DNA of 64,000 bases from Achromobacter sp. MFA1 R4 (GTDB lineage: Bacteria > Pseudomonadota > Gammaproteobacteria > Burkholderiales > Burkholderiaceae_B), in assembly GCF_900156745.1 (NCBI RefSeq), contig NZ_LT707065.1:806001-870000 (forward strand). The letters are read 5' to 3'. The position numbers were made by a program, and so were the translations under genes. Shown in pieces: positions 40,630 to 49,240 of this stretch (the first letter of the stretch is position 1; every line of letters begins with the position of its first letter). Below the pieces are notes generated by a model. That model was not told where the DNA came from. It saw only the letters and a list, made by a program, of their open reading frames with translations, and searched no databases.

Positions 40630-42996
40630 TTACCAGTAGTAGTTCAGGCTCAACATCGCTTCGCGCTCCATGCCGCGGAACGTGTAGGTGTAGTAGCGCT
40701 TGTCGAACACGTTGTTGACGTTCAGGGCGATGCGGTAGCGCGGCGTCTCGTAGGCGATGGCCACGTCCGCCAGCGTGAACGCCGGGTTGTAGGGCGTGCT
40801 GCCGTCCGCCGCGGTGTTCAGCGGCGCCTTGCCGCGATAGCGCAGGCCACCGCCCAGCATCAGGCCCGGCACCTGCCGCGGCCGATAATCCAGCCACAGG
40901 CTTGCCGTCTGGCGCGCGGTCTGGGTGAGCTGGCGGCCCACGTCCTGCAGCCGGTTGCTCTTGGTCGTGCGCGGGTCGATGTAGGTGTAGCCGGCCATCA
41001 CGCTGAGTTCGCGCGACAGCGGGAACTTCGCCTCCAGCTCGATGCCGGTGGACCGCACCTCGCCGGTCTGCACACTGAAGCGCGGATGGTCCGGATCCTG
41101 CGTCGTCACGTTGGTCTGGCGGATATCGAATACGGCCGCGGTCAGGAGCGCATCGGTGCCCGGCGGCTGGTACTTCAAACCGATTTCGTACTGTTTGCCC
41201 TCGCGCGGCTTGAACGCCGTGCCGTCGAATTGCTGGCCCGTGATTGGATCGAACGCCGTCGAATAGCTGACATAGGGCGCCACACCGTTGTCAAAGAGAT
41301 AGAGCACGCCGACGCTGCCCGTGGTGGCGGCGTCGTTGATCCGCGGCTGCGAGGTGCTGCTCAGGTCGGTGCGCACGAAGTCGCGCCGCAGGCTCACGTT
41401 GCCGACCCATCGGTTCCACTTGAGCTGGTTCAGCGTGTAGATGCCCGTCTGCTTCAGATCGGTTCGCGACGGATCCATTTCGGGATAGTCGATCTGCTGG
41501 CCATAGACGGGCGCGTAGATGTCCAGGTTCGGCACGTCCCACCCGAAGCCCAGCGCATCGTTTTCCTTGTAGCGCAGGTAGTCCACGCCCACCGCGAAGG
41601 TATGCTGCAGCTCGCCCCATTGGAAGTCGCGCGAGGCGCGGCTGTCCACGGCGAGCGTCTTGCCGTTCGTGCGCTGGGCCAGGCTGGCGCGCGTGACGGT
41701 GCGCCTGTCTTCCAGCAGGTCCATCGCGTAGATGTGCCGGTAGTCGATGTCGATCTCGGAATAGCGCAGGTTCTGGCGCAGGCGCCAGCCGCTGTCCGTG
41801 TCGTGCTCGAAGGCGTAGCCGATGGACTTCGTGTCGCGGTCGAAACGGTCGAAATCCGGATCGCCGGCGGTGCGGCTCAACGGCAGGTCGCCGATCTCCG
41901 GATAGGTGTAAAGATTGGGCCACCAGCTCTTGGGCGTGGCGCGCTCCTTGGAATACGTGCCCAGCACGGTCAGCCGGGTCTGGTTCGTGATGTTCCACAG
42001 GATCGACGGCGCCACGGAAATCCGGTCGTCGCGCGAGCCGTCCGTGCGGCCGTCGCTGTCGCGACCCAGCACGTTCAGGCGATACAGCACCTTCTGGTCG
42101 GCGTCGAACGCGCCGCCCAGGTCCGCCGTAAGCTGGCGACGGTTGTACGTGCCGTAGCTGGCGCCCACGCTGTTGACGTGATCCGCCGAGGGCCGCTTGG
42201 AAATCACGTTGATGACGCCGCCCGGCCGCCCCTGGCCGAACAGCACCGAAGCGGGCCCCTTCAGCACCTCGATGCTGTCGAGCTCTTCGATGTTGTCGTT
42301 CCACGACGCATACGTGCCCGTCGACGGCTGCTTCAGACCGTCCTTGAAATAGGCGCTGCCGTCGCTGAACCCGCGGATTACGGCGCCCGTCATCCGCGTA
42401 TCGCTCGACCCCGACACCTCGGTCTGCACGCCGGGCGTGTAGGCCAGCGCGCTTTCCAGGCTGCGCGGCGCCTGGACCTTGAGCTGCTCCTGCGTCACGA
42501 TCGACACCGAACGGGGCGTCTCGATCAGCGGCACATCCAGCTTGCCGCTCTGGCTGGAAAGCGCGACGAAGCTGTCCGCCGTGCCCACCGCGACGCCATG
42601 CACCGTCACGGGCTCCAACTGGGCGGAGGCGCCGGAGGCGGTCAGCGAGACATTGCGTCCGTCACGCTGAAACGCGACACCGCTGCCGGCCAGCAGCCGG
42701 CGCAGCGCGTCGTCGGGCGTCAAGCGTCCCGACACCGCCGGCGCGGTGCGGCCGCGCACGGTCTCGGGCAGATAGAAGATCACCAGCGACGCTTGCTCGC
42801 CCAACTGGATCAGCGCGTCGCCCAGCGGCTGCGCGGCAATGCTGATCTGCACGGGCGCCGTCTGCGCCACGGCCTCGTTGGGCATGGCGCCCCACGCCAG
42901 CGCCAGGGAAATCGCCAGGGCGCCGCAGACGCCCTGCGCACCGCGCTTCGCGGCCTTGCGCGCCGCAGCGTGCGGCGTAACTTGCTTGTCCATCAT
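40630..42996 (-). CDS. TonB-dependent ferric siderophore receptor with FecA-type signalling domain (unit 3)
   Basis: A 788-residue receptor: signal peptide (cleavage near V-A-Q-T-A), STN domain (A-A-Q-P-L-G-D-A-L-I-Q-L then L-L-A-G-S-G-V-A-F, about 55-120), plug (V-L-K-G-P-A-S-V-L-F-G-Q-G, P-G-G-V-I-N-V-I-S-K) and barrel ending N-Y-Y-W. P-G-G-V-I-N-V with L-F-G-Q-G is typical of hydroxamate (FhuA/FhuE-like) receptors; the exact substrate is unknown. Start at the first of two adjacent ATGs (42996). A Fur-like box lies 136 bp upstream, so it may also have a direct iron-repressed promoter. Confidence 0.93.
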   Translation of the reverse strand: MMDKQVTPHAAARKAAKRGAQGVCGALAISLALAWGAMPNEAVAQTAPVQISIAAQPLGDALIQLGEQASLVIFYLPETVRGRTAPAVSGRLTPDDALRRLLAGSGVAFQRDGRNVSLTASGASAQLEPVTVHGVAVGTADSFVALSSQSGKLDVPLIETPRSVSIVTQEQLKVQAPRSLESALAYTPGVQTEVSGSSDTRMTGAVIRGFSDGSAYFKDGLKQPSTGTYASWNDNIEELDSIEVLKGPASVLFGQGRPGGVINVISKRPSADHVNSVGASYGTYNRRQLTADLGGAFDADQKVLYRLNVLGRDSDGRTDGSRDDRISVAPSILWNITNQTRLTVLGTYSKERATPKSWWPNLYTYPEIGDLPLSRTAGDPDFDRFDRDTKSIGYAFEHDTDSGWRLRQNLRYSEIDIDYRHIYAMDLLEDRRTVTRASLAQRTNGKTLAVDSRASRDFQWGELQHTFAVGVDYLRYKENDALGFGWDVPNLDIYAPVYGQQIDYPEMDPSRTDLKQTGIYTLNQLKWNRWVGNVSLRRDFVRTDLSSTSQPRINDAATTGSVGVLYLFDNGVAPYVSYSTAFDPITGQQFDGTAFKPREGKQYEIGLKYQPPGTDALLTAAVFDIRQTNVTTQDPDHPRFSVQTGEVRSTGIELEAKFPLSRELSVMAGYTYIDPRTTKSNRLQDVGRQLTQTARQTASLWLDYRPRQVPGLMLGGGLRYRGKAPLNTAADGSTPYNPAFTLADVAIAYETPRYRIALNVNNVFDKRYYTYTFRGMEREAMLSLNYYW

Positions 42997-43131
42997 CAGA
43001 AGAAAAATTCCAGTACAACTGCCCGCGCATTGAGCGCCCGACACCCTTGGCCAAAGGTTGCTTCCGGGGTCGTTATCGGCTTGCGAGCACGGCCCCTTTC
43101 ACCGGATAGACGCCGGGGGTCGGAAAAAACC

Positions 43132-43146
43132 GGAATGATTCTCGAT
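43132..43146. promoter_or_regulatory. Possible Fur box upstream of the unit 3 receptor gene
   Basis: Contains ggaatgattctcg, which on the minus strand reads cgagaatcattcc, close to the Fur palindrome core GAGAATCATTC. It sits in the 235-bp gap between fecR and the receptor gene. Confidence 0.4.
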
Positions 43147-43231
43147 AGAATATTTGAAACAAAATGATTCCGCGACGGCTCGACCGTGCTTGCGCCGTCA
43201 TGGCGTCGGCGCCCCCGCGCGGCGACGGCCG

Positions 43232-44233
43232 TTAGCGAGGCGCCAACACCGCGCCGCCCCCGGCGGGATACAGCACGATCACGGGCGCAATGTGGGGCAG
43301 CACGTCCAGGACCGACTCGGGCTCGTCGATCGGCAACGTGCCGGCCACGCGCAGTTGCGCAAGCTTGCGGTCGTCGATCCGCAGCGGGGTGCGCAGATAG
43401 CGGTTCAGCTCTGCCACGACCTGCGACAGCGGGGTGTCGCGAAACACCAGCCGGCCTCGCTGCCAGGCCGTGATCGCCGCCACGTTTTCCTGGTGCGGCG
43501 CGGCCAACGGCGCGCCGGGCGCGTAGCGGGCGGCAAAGCCCGCCGTCAAGTGGCGCGTGGTCCTGTTCCACCATGATCCCGCGGAAAACGCCACGCTGCC
43601 CTCGTCCACCGCCAGCGCCACGGCGTCCCCCTCGCGGCGGACATTGAAGCGCGTGCCGGTCACCCGCACCTGCGCCGCGCCCGCGTTGACCGTGAAGGGC
43701 CGCGCCGCATCGGGACTGACCGTGAACAAGGCCTCGCCCGTCAGCAGGTCGATTTCGCGCCGGTCCGCATAGAGCGCGACCTGGATCTGCGTGTCCGTAT
43801 TCAGTTCCACCAACGAGCCATCGGGCAACGCGACGCGCTTGCGCTCGCCCCGCGCGGTCGCCAGCGATTGTGTGAAGCCGGCCGCCGGGGACCACAGCCG
43901 CGGGGCGATCACACCGGCGGCCAGCGTCAGGGCACAGGCGGCCGACAGCCCAACGGCGAACCTGCGCCGGCTCGGCCGCGTGGGCGCGTCATCGGACTGA
44001 GCCAGGATCTCGCGCATCTCGTCTTCCGGCAGGCGGTCCGCGACGCGCCACACCGCCTGCATCGCGCGGTACTGGCGCTGGTGCTCCGGATCCGCCGCCA
44101 GCCACGCGTCAAACGCCCGCCGCTGCGCGTCGTCAAGCTGCCCCAGCCGCTCGCGCGCGAACCAGTGCGCCGCCTGGTCGCGCGGCGACGCGGGCGTGCG
44201 GGATGCGTCCACGCGGGAATCAGTGCGGGGCAT
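43232..44233 (-). CDS. FecR family signal transducer (unit 3)
   Basis: A 333-residue FecR with N-terminal A-A-H-W-F-A-R-E-R and F-D-A-W-L-A-A-D-P-E-H-Q-R-Q-Y, a membrane helix (A-V-G-L-S-A-A-C-A-L-T-L-A-A-G), the periplasmic domain (A-R-G-E-R-K-R-V-A-L-P-D-G-S, L-N-T-D-T) and the C-terminal region (T-P-L-S-Q-V-V-A-E-L-N-R-Y). It overlaps the fecI stop by 14 bp if started at 44233. Confidence 0.93.
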   Translation of the reverse strand: MPRTDSRVDASRTPASPRDQAAHWFARERLGQLDDAQRRAFDAWLAADPEHQRQYRAMQAVWRVADRLPEDEMREILAQSDDAPTRPSRRRFAVGLSAACALTLAAGVIAPRLWSPAAGFTQSLATARGERKRVALPDGSLVELNTDTQIQVALYADRREIDLLTGEALFTVSPDAARPFTVNAGAAQVRVTGTRFNVRREGDAVALAVDEGSVAFSAGSWWNRTTRHLTAGFAARYAPGAPLAAPHQENVAAITAWQRGRLVFRDTPLSQVVAELNRYLRTPLRIDDRKLAQLRVAGTLPIDEPESVLDVLPHIAPVIVLYPAGGGAVLAPR

Positions 44234-44726
44234 GATCTTGCAACCGGTCATGGATATGGGTGAGCGCGCGCTTCATGTATTTCTCGACCATGCTTTGCGT
44301 CAACCCGAGTTTCTGGGCGATTTCGGCCTGCGTGTAGCCCTCGAGCTTGTTCCAGAGGAACACCTGCTGGCATTTCAGCGGCAGTTCGGCCAGCGCCGAC
44401 TTTAGCGCATCGGCCAGCTGCGCCGCCCGGATCGAGGACTCGGGATCGCCCTGCGTGGGATGCTCGGCGTCCGTCAACGCGTCCAGGCTGAGCACCTCGC
44501 GCCGGGACTGGCGGCGGAACTCGCCGTTCAGGCGGTTCTGACTGGCGCCGTACAAATACGCCTTCGGATCCAGCACGGCCGATTCGCCATTGCGCAACAT
44601 GTTGGCCACGACGTCATGCGCGGCGTCTTCGGCGTCGTGCCGGCTTGCGCTGCGCCGCGTCCACGTCCCGATCAGCCCGCGATAATGCGCGAGCCAGCCT
44701 TTTTCGGACGGCGGTGGGCGGGACAT
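44220..44726 (-). CDS. FecI-like ECF sigma factor (unit 3)
   Basis: A 168-residue ECF sigma: region 2 (D-A-E-D-A-A-H-D-V-V-A-N-M) and region 4 (Y-T-Q-A-E-I-A-Q-K-L-G-L-T-Q-S-M-V-E-K-Y-M-K-R-A), the latter close to PvdS/FpvI-type sigma factors. ATG at 44726. A strong Fur-like box lies just upstream, and the gene is divergent from the YdcF-family gene. Confidence 0.93.
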   Translation of the reverse strand: MSRPPPSEKGWLAHYRGLIGTWTRRSASRHDAEDAAHDVVANMLRNGESAVLDPKAYLYGASQNRLNGEFRRQSRREVLSLDALTDAEHPTQGDPESSIRAAQLADALKSALAELPLKCQQVFLWNKLEGYTQAEIAQKLGLTQSMVEKYMKRALTHIHDRLQDHAPH

Positions 44727-44768
44727 GGCAGAGGAGCAAGCGGATCGCGGGCGAAGAGGCCGGCATTA

Positions 44769-44787
44769 TCAATCATGATTCTCATTA
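44769..44787. promoter_or_regulatory. Putative Fur box upstream of fecI unit 3
   Basis: The perfect 10-bp palindrome aatcatgatt (44771-44780) lies inside tcaatcatgattctcatta; the minus-strand form TGAGAATCATGATTG matches the 7-1-7 Fur pattern at 10 of 14 positions. It is centred about 50 bp before the sigma gene start. Confidence 0.6.
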
Positions 44788-44851
44788 CGGCAAATGAACC
44801 CGCCCTGCCTTTTGCCGTAAGCTCCTGCCCTTGCCCCTCATCGGCACACCC

Positions 44852-45430
44852 ATGACATTCAAGACTCCGAGATTCGCGGCGCGCGCCCTGATGGCCTTGG
44901 CAGCGTGCGTGCTGCTGGCCGCGGCGGCGCTGGCCGCAACCGGCCTTGTGGCGGGCGCGCGCAACGCCGACGTGGCCGTCGTGCTCGGCAACACCGTGCA
45001 GGCCGACGGCCAGCCCTCGCCGCGCCTGGCCGCGCGGCTGGACCGCGCCTATGACTGCTACGCCGCATCGCAATGCCGCATGCTGTTTGTCAGTGGCGGC
45101 GTGGATCCGGCCGGAACGGACGAGGCCGCCGCCATGCGCGACTACCTGCTGGCGCGCGGCGTGCCCGCCGATCGCATCATCGTCGACAGCGCCGGCGTCG
45201 ACACCTGGGCCACCGCCCGGCACGCCAGCGCCTACATGCGCGAACACGGCTACACCCGCGCGCTTGCCGTGACGCAGTACTTCCATGTGCCGCGCACGAT
45301 GCTGGCGCTCAAGCGTCACGGCGTGGCCGAGGTCGGCGGCGGCTATCCCGCATTTTTCGAAGTGCGCGACCTGTATTCGATTTTCCGTGAGGTGCCCGCC
45401 GTGGCGCTGTATATTTTCCGGCCCCTGTAG
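44852..45430 (+). CDS. YdcF/ElyC family (DUF218) membrane-anchored protein
   Basis: A 192-residue protein with an N-terminal membrane helix (A-L-M-A-L-A-A-C-V-L-L-A-A-A-A-L-A) and a DUF218 domain: V-V-L-G-N-T-V, L-F-V-S-G-G-V-D, the E-A-A-A-M-R-D-Y-L motif, V-D-S-A-G-V-D-T-W-A-T-A and V-T-Q-Y-F-H-V-P-R. The SanA/ElyC group affects envelope integrity; biochemical activity is unclear. Divergent from the third iron-signalling unit and followed 48 bp later by the deacetylase-like gene. Confidence 0.87.
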   Translation: MTFKTPRFAARALMALAACVLLAAAALAATGLVAGARNADVAVVLGNTVQADGQPSPRLAARLDRAYDCYAASQCRMLFVSGGVDPAGTDEAAAMRDYLLARGVPADRIIVDSAGVDTWATARHASAYMREHGYTRALAVTQYFHVPRTMLALKRHGVAEVGGGYPAFFEVRDLYSIFREVPAVALYIFRPL

Positions 45431-45478
45431 CGGCGGCGCGTCCGCTTGCCAGGCCCGATCACTCCAGGACCTTTCATC

Positions 45479-46522
45479 GTGCTGATCTTCCACAACCCCG
45501 TCCACGACAAACACAGCGGCCGCCACGAGATGTTCCGCGGCAAACTGGTGCCCTGCCACGAAACGCCTGCCCGGCTGGAATTCGTGCTGGACGCGCTGCG
45601 CCAGCGCGGCATCGGCCAATTGCGCGTGCCGTCCGGCCCCGACATGGATCTCATCAAGCGGGTGCATACGCCGCGCTATGTCGACTTCCTGGCAAGCGCC
45701 TGGAACGAATGGATCGCGCTGGACCCGGCCAATGCGGACCTGGACGTGCTGCCGTCGATCTGGCCTGTGCGCAGCTTTCGCCACGACGTCGAGCCCACGA
45801 ACTTCGCCGCCCGTGTCGGCCTGTTCTCGTTCGATAGCGGCTGTCCCCTGACGGCCGGGACATGGGAAGCCGCCACGGCGGGCGCCGCGTGCGCCATCGA
45901 CGCCGCCCGCGCCGTGTCCGCCGGCCAGGGCCTGCGCGCGGCCATGGCGCTGACCCGGCCGCCCGGCCATCACGCCGGGCCGGATTTCTTCGGCGGGTAC
46001 TGCTTTCTGAACAACGCGGCGCTGGCGGCCCAGGCGCTGCGCGACGCGGGCGCGCAGCGCGTTGCCGTCGTCGATGTGGATTATCACCACGGCAACGGCA
46101 CGCAGAGCATTTTCAATGCGCGCGGCGATGTGCTCACCGTATCGGTCCATGGCAACCCGACCACGGAATATCCGTTCTACCTGGGCTATGCCGACGAGCG
46201 CGGCGAAGGCGCGGGCCTTCACTGCAACCTGAACCTGCCCTTGCCTGCCGGCAGCGACTTCGCGGCATGGACGGCCGCCCTGCGGCAAGGCCTGGACGCG
46301 GTGCGCGCATTCAAGCCCGATGCGCTGGTCATCGCGCTGGGCGTGGATACCTACGAAGGCGATCCGATTTCCAAGTTCAAGCTGAAAAGCGCCGACTATC
46401 TGCAGGTCGGACGCATGCTGGCGGGCCTGGGCCTGCCGGCGGTGTTCACGATGGAAGGCGGCTATGCGGTTGCCGACGTGGGCATCAACGTGGCGAACGT
46501 GCTGGAGGGGTATCTGGGGTGA
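45479..46522 (+). CDS. Histone deacetylase family protein (acetylpolyamine aminohydrolase-like)
   Basis: A 347-residue zinc amidohydrolase. Active-site parts: R-P-P-G-H-H-A with the paired His, D-V-D-Y-H-H-G-N-G with zinc ligands, and G-V-D-T-Y-E-G-D-P with the third ligand. The N-terminal H-N-P-V-H-D-K-H-S-G-R-H-E-M-F matches acetylpolyamine amidohydrolases, which deacetylate acetylputrescine or acetylcadaverine. The start is a GTG at 45479 with AGGA 8 bases before it. Divergent transcription from the iron unit and co-direction with the YdcF gene suggest no obvious functional partner. Confidence 0.9.
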   Translation: MLIFHNPVHDKHSGRHEMFRGKLVPCHETPARLEFVLDALRQRGIGQLRVPSGPDMDLIKRVHTPRYVDFLASAWNEWIALDPANADLDVLPSIWPVRSFRHDVEPTNFAARVGLFSFDSGCPLTAGTWEAATAGAACAIDAARAVSAGQGLRAAMALTRPPGHHAGPDFFGGYCFLNNAALAAQALRDAGAQRVAVVDVDYHHGNGTQSIFNARGDVLTVSVHGNPTTEYPFYLGYADERGEGAGLHCNLNLPLPAGSDFAAWTAALRQGLDAVRAFKPDALVIALGVDTYEGDPISKFKLKSADYLQVGRMLAGLGLPAVFTMEGGYAVADVGINVANVLEGYLG

Positions 46523-46552
46523 TGCCCCCCTTGCGCGCGGCTGGCGTGTCGG

Positions 46553-47899
46553 TCAGTCGCGCGTTTCCAGCACCTTGTTGACGCGCAGCGCCAGCAGCGT
46601 GCACGCCACGCCCGACAACAGATAGACGCTGACGGCCACCAGCCCGAAGCGCGCCGACAGACCCAGGGCCACCAGCGGCGCGAATGCCGCGCCGACCAGC
46701 CACGCCATGTCGGACGTGAGCGCCGCGCCGGTATAGCGGAAGCGGCGCGTGAAGTTCGCGGTAACCGTGCCAGACGCCTGCCCGTAAGACAGGCCCAACA
46801 ATGCGAAGCCGATCAGGATGAACGCATCCTGCGCTTTGGGTCCGCCGCCCAGCAGCCAGGGCGCGACGACCGCGAACACGCCGATCAGCATGGCAAGCAG
46901 CCCGAGCGTGGTGCGCCGCCCGATGCGGTCGGCCAGCCAGCCCGACGCGATCGTGCCCAGGATGCCGATCACCGCGCCGATGATCTGCACGACCAACACA
47001 TCGGAAATCTGTTGCGTGCCGCTGACAGCGATCCACGACAGCGGAAAAACAGTGACGAGGTGGAACAGCGCGTAGCTCGCCAGCGCGGCGAAGGCGCCGA
47101 TGAAGAGGTTGTAGCCCTGCTGGCTGACGATCTCGCGCATGCTGATGGGCTCGAGCTCGCCTTCTTCAAGCAGTTGCGTGTATTCCTGGGTGACCACCAG
47201 CCGCAGCCGCGCGAACAGCGCCACCACGTTGATCGCGAAGGCGACGAAGAAGGGATACCGCCAGCCCCAGTCCAGGAAGTCCGCCTGCGTCAGCGTCAGG
47301 TGCAGATAGAGAAAGAGCGCGCTGGCCACCATGAAGCCGACGGGCGCGCCCAGCTGCCCCATCATCGCGTACCACCCCCGGCGATTGGGCGGCGCGTTCA
47401 GCGCAAGCAGCGACGGCAAGCCGTCCCAGGACCCGCCGAAGGCCAGCCCCTGCAGGCAACGGAACACCGCCAGCAAGGTGATGGCGTGCACGCCGATGGA
47501 GTTGTAGCCGGGCAGGAAGGCCATGCCCACGGTCGCGGTTCCCAGCACGAACAGCGCGACCGTCAGCTTGGTGGCGCGCCCGAAGCGACGCTGGATCGCC
47601 ATGGACAGGGCCGTGCCGATGGGCCGCATGATGAACGCAAAGGAGAAGATGACGAAGGCCCACAGCGTGCCTTCCAGCGGCGCTTCGAAGGGGAAGAACA
47701 CCTTCGGAAATACCAGCACGCACGCGATGCCGAAGACGAAAAAATCGAAGTATTCGGAGGCGCGTCCGACAACCACGCCGACGGCGATCTCTCCGGGAGC
47801 CACCTTTGCGTGGCTGGTTCCGCCGCTGATCGCCCCAGGCCCGGGCGAGGGACCGGGAGAGGGAGCAGGCTGACCAGGATACTGCGTGGTGGTCGACAT
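46553..47899 (-). CDS. MFS transporter, metabolite:H+ symporter (MHS) type
   Basis: A 448-residue permease of 12 helices. The MHS family opening is clear: V-V-V-G-R-A-S-E-Y-F-D-F-F-V-F-G-I-A, then M-R-P-I-G-T-A-L and the R-R-F-G-R motif. Relatives carry dicarboxylates, shikimate, proline betaine or similar. The first 35 residues are a Pro/Gly-rich low-complexity tail (S-P-G-P-S-P-G-P-G). It is divergent from cyoA across 234 bp. Confidence 0.9.
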   Translation of the reverse strand: MSTTTQYPGQPAPSPGPSPGPGAISGGTSHAKVAPGEIAVGVVVGRASEYFDFFVFGIACVLVFPKVFFPFEAPLEGTLWAFVIFSFAFIMRPIGTALSMAIQRRFGRATKLTVALFVLGTATVGMAFLPGYNSIGVHAITLLAVFRCLQGLAFGGSWDGLPSLLALNAPPNRRGWYAMMGQLGAPVGFMVASALFLYLHLTLTQADFLDWGWRYPFFVAFAINVVALFARLRLVVTQEYTQLLEEGELEPISMREIVSQQGYNLFIGAFAALASYALFHLVTVFPLSWIAVSGTQQISDVLVVQIIGAVIGILGTIASGWLADRIGRRTTLGLLAMLIGVFAVVAPWLLGGGPKAQDAFILIGFALLGLSYGQASGTVTANFTRRFRYTGAALTSDMAWLVGAAFAPLVALGLSARFGLVAVSVYLLSGVACTLLALRVNKVLETRD

Positions 47900-48133
47900 G
47901 GGTTCGCTCGCAAAAGAAGGTTGAACACGCGAAGGTTGAACTCGCCTTGTCTACGATCTTGCAACACACCAGCAGCACGTTACGCCCATCACACGGCAAG
48001 CCGCAAGGCCCTTGGCCCAGGACTGCCCCGTACGCGTTCCCGTGCATACTTTTGCTCTTTTTACCCTAGATTTTTCGCGGCTTCCAGCGTAGTGTTTCGT
48101 TTACTTCCCACGGTTACGTTTCGGGGTATGGCC

Positions 48134-49177
48134 ATGTCGTGCTTCCCAAGGCTCCGCGGATTTATCCTGATTGCCGCCCTGCCGCTGCTTGCCGGGTGCA
48201 ATGCGGTCCTGCTCTCGCCATCCGGCGACGTGGCCGTGCAACAACGCAATCTGATCATCATTTCCACCGGCTTGATGCTCATCATCATCGTGCCGGTGAT
48301 CATCCTGACGCTGCTGTTCGCATGGCGCTATCGCGCCAGCAACAAGGACGCCGCCTACGACCCCGACTGGAACCACTCCACCATGCTGGAGCTGCTGATC
48401 TGGGCCGCGCCGCTCCTGATCATCATTGCCCTGGGCGCGCTGACGTGGGTCAGCACGCACCAGCTCGATCCCTACCGTCCGCTGGCGCGCCTGTCCGAAG
48501 GCCGCGAGGTGCCGGCGGGCACCAAGCCCCTGGTCGTCGAAGTCGTCGCGCTGGACTGGAAGTGGCTCTTTCTGTATCCCGAGCAGGGCATTGCGGCCGT
48601 GAATGAAATGGCCGCGCCGGTCGACCGTCCCATCCAGTTCAAGATCACCTCGTCCTCGGTGATGAACTCGTTCTTCGTGCCCGCGCTGGCCGGCCAGATC
48701 TACGCGATGCCGGGCATGCAGACCACCCTGCACGCCGTCATCAACCATCCCGGCGAATACGAAGGCCTGTCGGCCAACTTCAGCGGCTCGGGCTTTTCCG
48801 GCATGCGCTTCCGGTTCCATGGCATGGACCAGAAAGGCTTCGACGACTGGGTCGCGCAGGCGCGCACGTCGTCGGCCGCGCTCAGCCGCGAGGCCTACCT
48901 GAAGCTCGAGCAACCCAGCGAGCGCAATCCCGTCCAGCATTACGCCACGGTCGCCCCGGGCCTGTTCGACGCCATCGTGAACCGCTGCGTCGAACCCAAC
49001 CGCATGTGCATGCGCGACGCCATGGCCATCGACGCGCAAGGCGGCGCCGGCATCCCCGGCGCGCACAACGTCACCACGATGGATCCCCGGATGCGCGAGC
49101 GCCTGGGGCTGACGGAAACGCCGCCGCGCAAGTACGTGGGCGCCATGTGCACGGCCACCGAGGGATTGGTGCTGTAG
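48134..49177 (+). CDS. cyoA: Cytochrome bo(3)-type ubiquinol oxidase subunit II
   Basis: A 347-residue lipoprotein: lipobox L-L-A-G-C with Cys22, two membrane helices (about 40-60 and 85-105), then the cupredoxin domain (V-V-A-L-D-W-K-W-L-F-L-Y-P). A-N-F-S-G-S-G-F-S-G-M-R-F is diagnostic of quinol-type subunit II, and the CuA ligand set is absent. The start at 48134 is preferred to the ATG at 48128 because GGGG lies 7 bases upstream of it. It is the first gene of cyoABCD-SURF1. Confidence 0.95.
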   Translation: MSCFPRLRGFILIAALPLLAGCNAVLLSPSGDVAVQQRNLIIISTGLMLIIIVPVIILTLLFAWRYRASNKDAAYDPDWNHSTMLELLIWAAPLLIIIALGALTWVSTHQLDPYRPLARLSEGREVPAGTKPLVVEVVALDWKWLFLYPEQGIAAVNEMAAPVDRPIQFKITSSSVMNSFFVPALAGQIYAMPGMQTTLHAVINHPGEYEGLSANFSGSGFSGMRFRFHGMDQKGFDDWVAQARTSSAALSREAYLKLEQPSERNPVQHYATVAPGLFDAIVNRCVEPNRMCMRDAMAIDAQGGAGIPGAHNVTTMDPRMRERLGLTETPPRKYVGAMCTATEGLVL

Positions 49178-49240
49178 CACGGCAGGTTTTGCGGCGCGGC
49201 ACGTGGTCCATGTCAACGCGGTCTTTTTGCTGGAATCGAG

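Noticed and set aside
40261-43167. Open frame of 968 codons on the plus strand opposite the third TonB receptor
   Set aside because: High-GC codon bias keeps the antisense frame open; its translation is His/Arg/Ala/Gln rich with no domain, while the minus strand encodes a perfect receptor.
47012-48133. Upstream extension of cyoA through the MFS gene
   Set aside because: The frame is open by chance; the lipobox and ribosome site fix the start near 48134.
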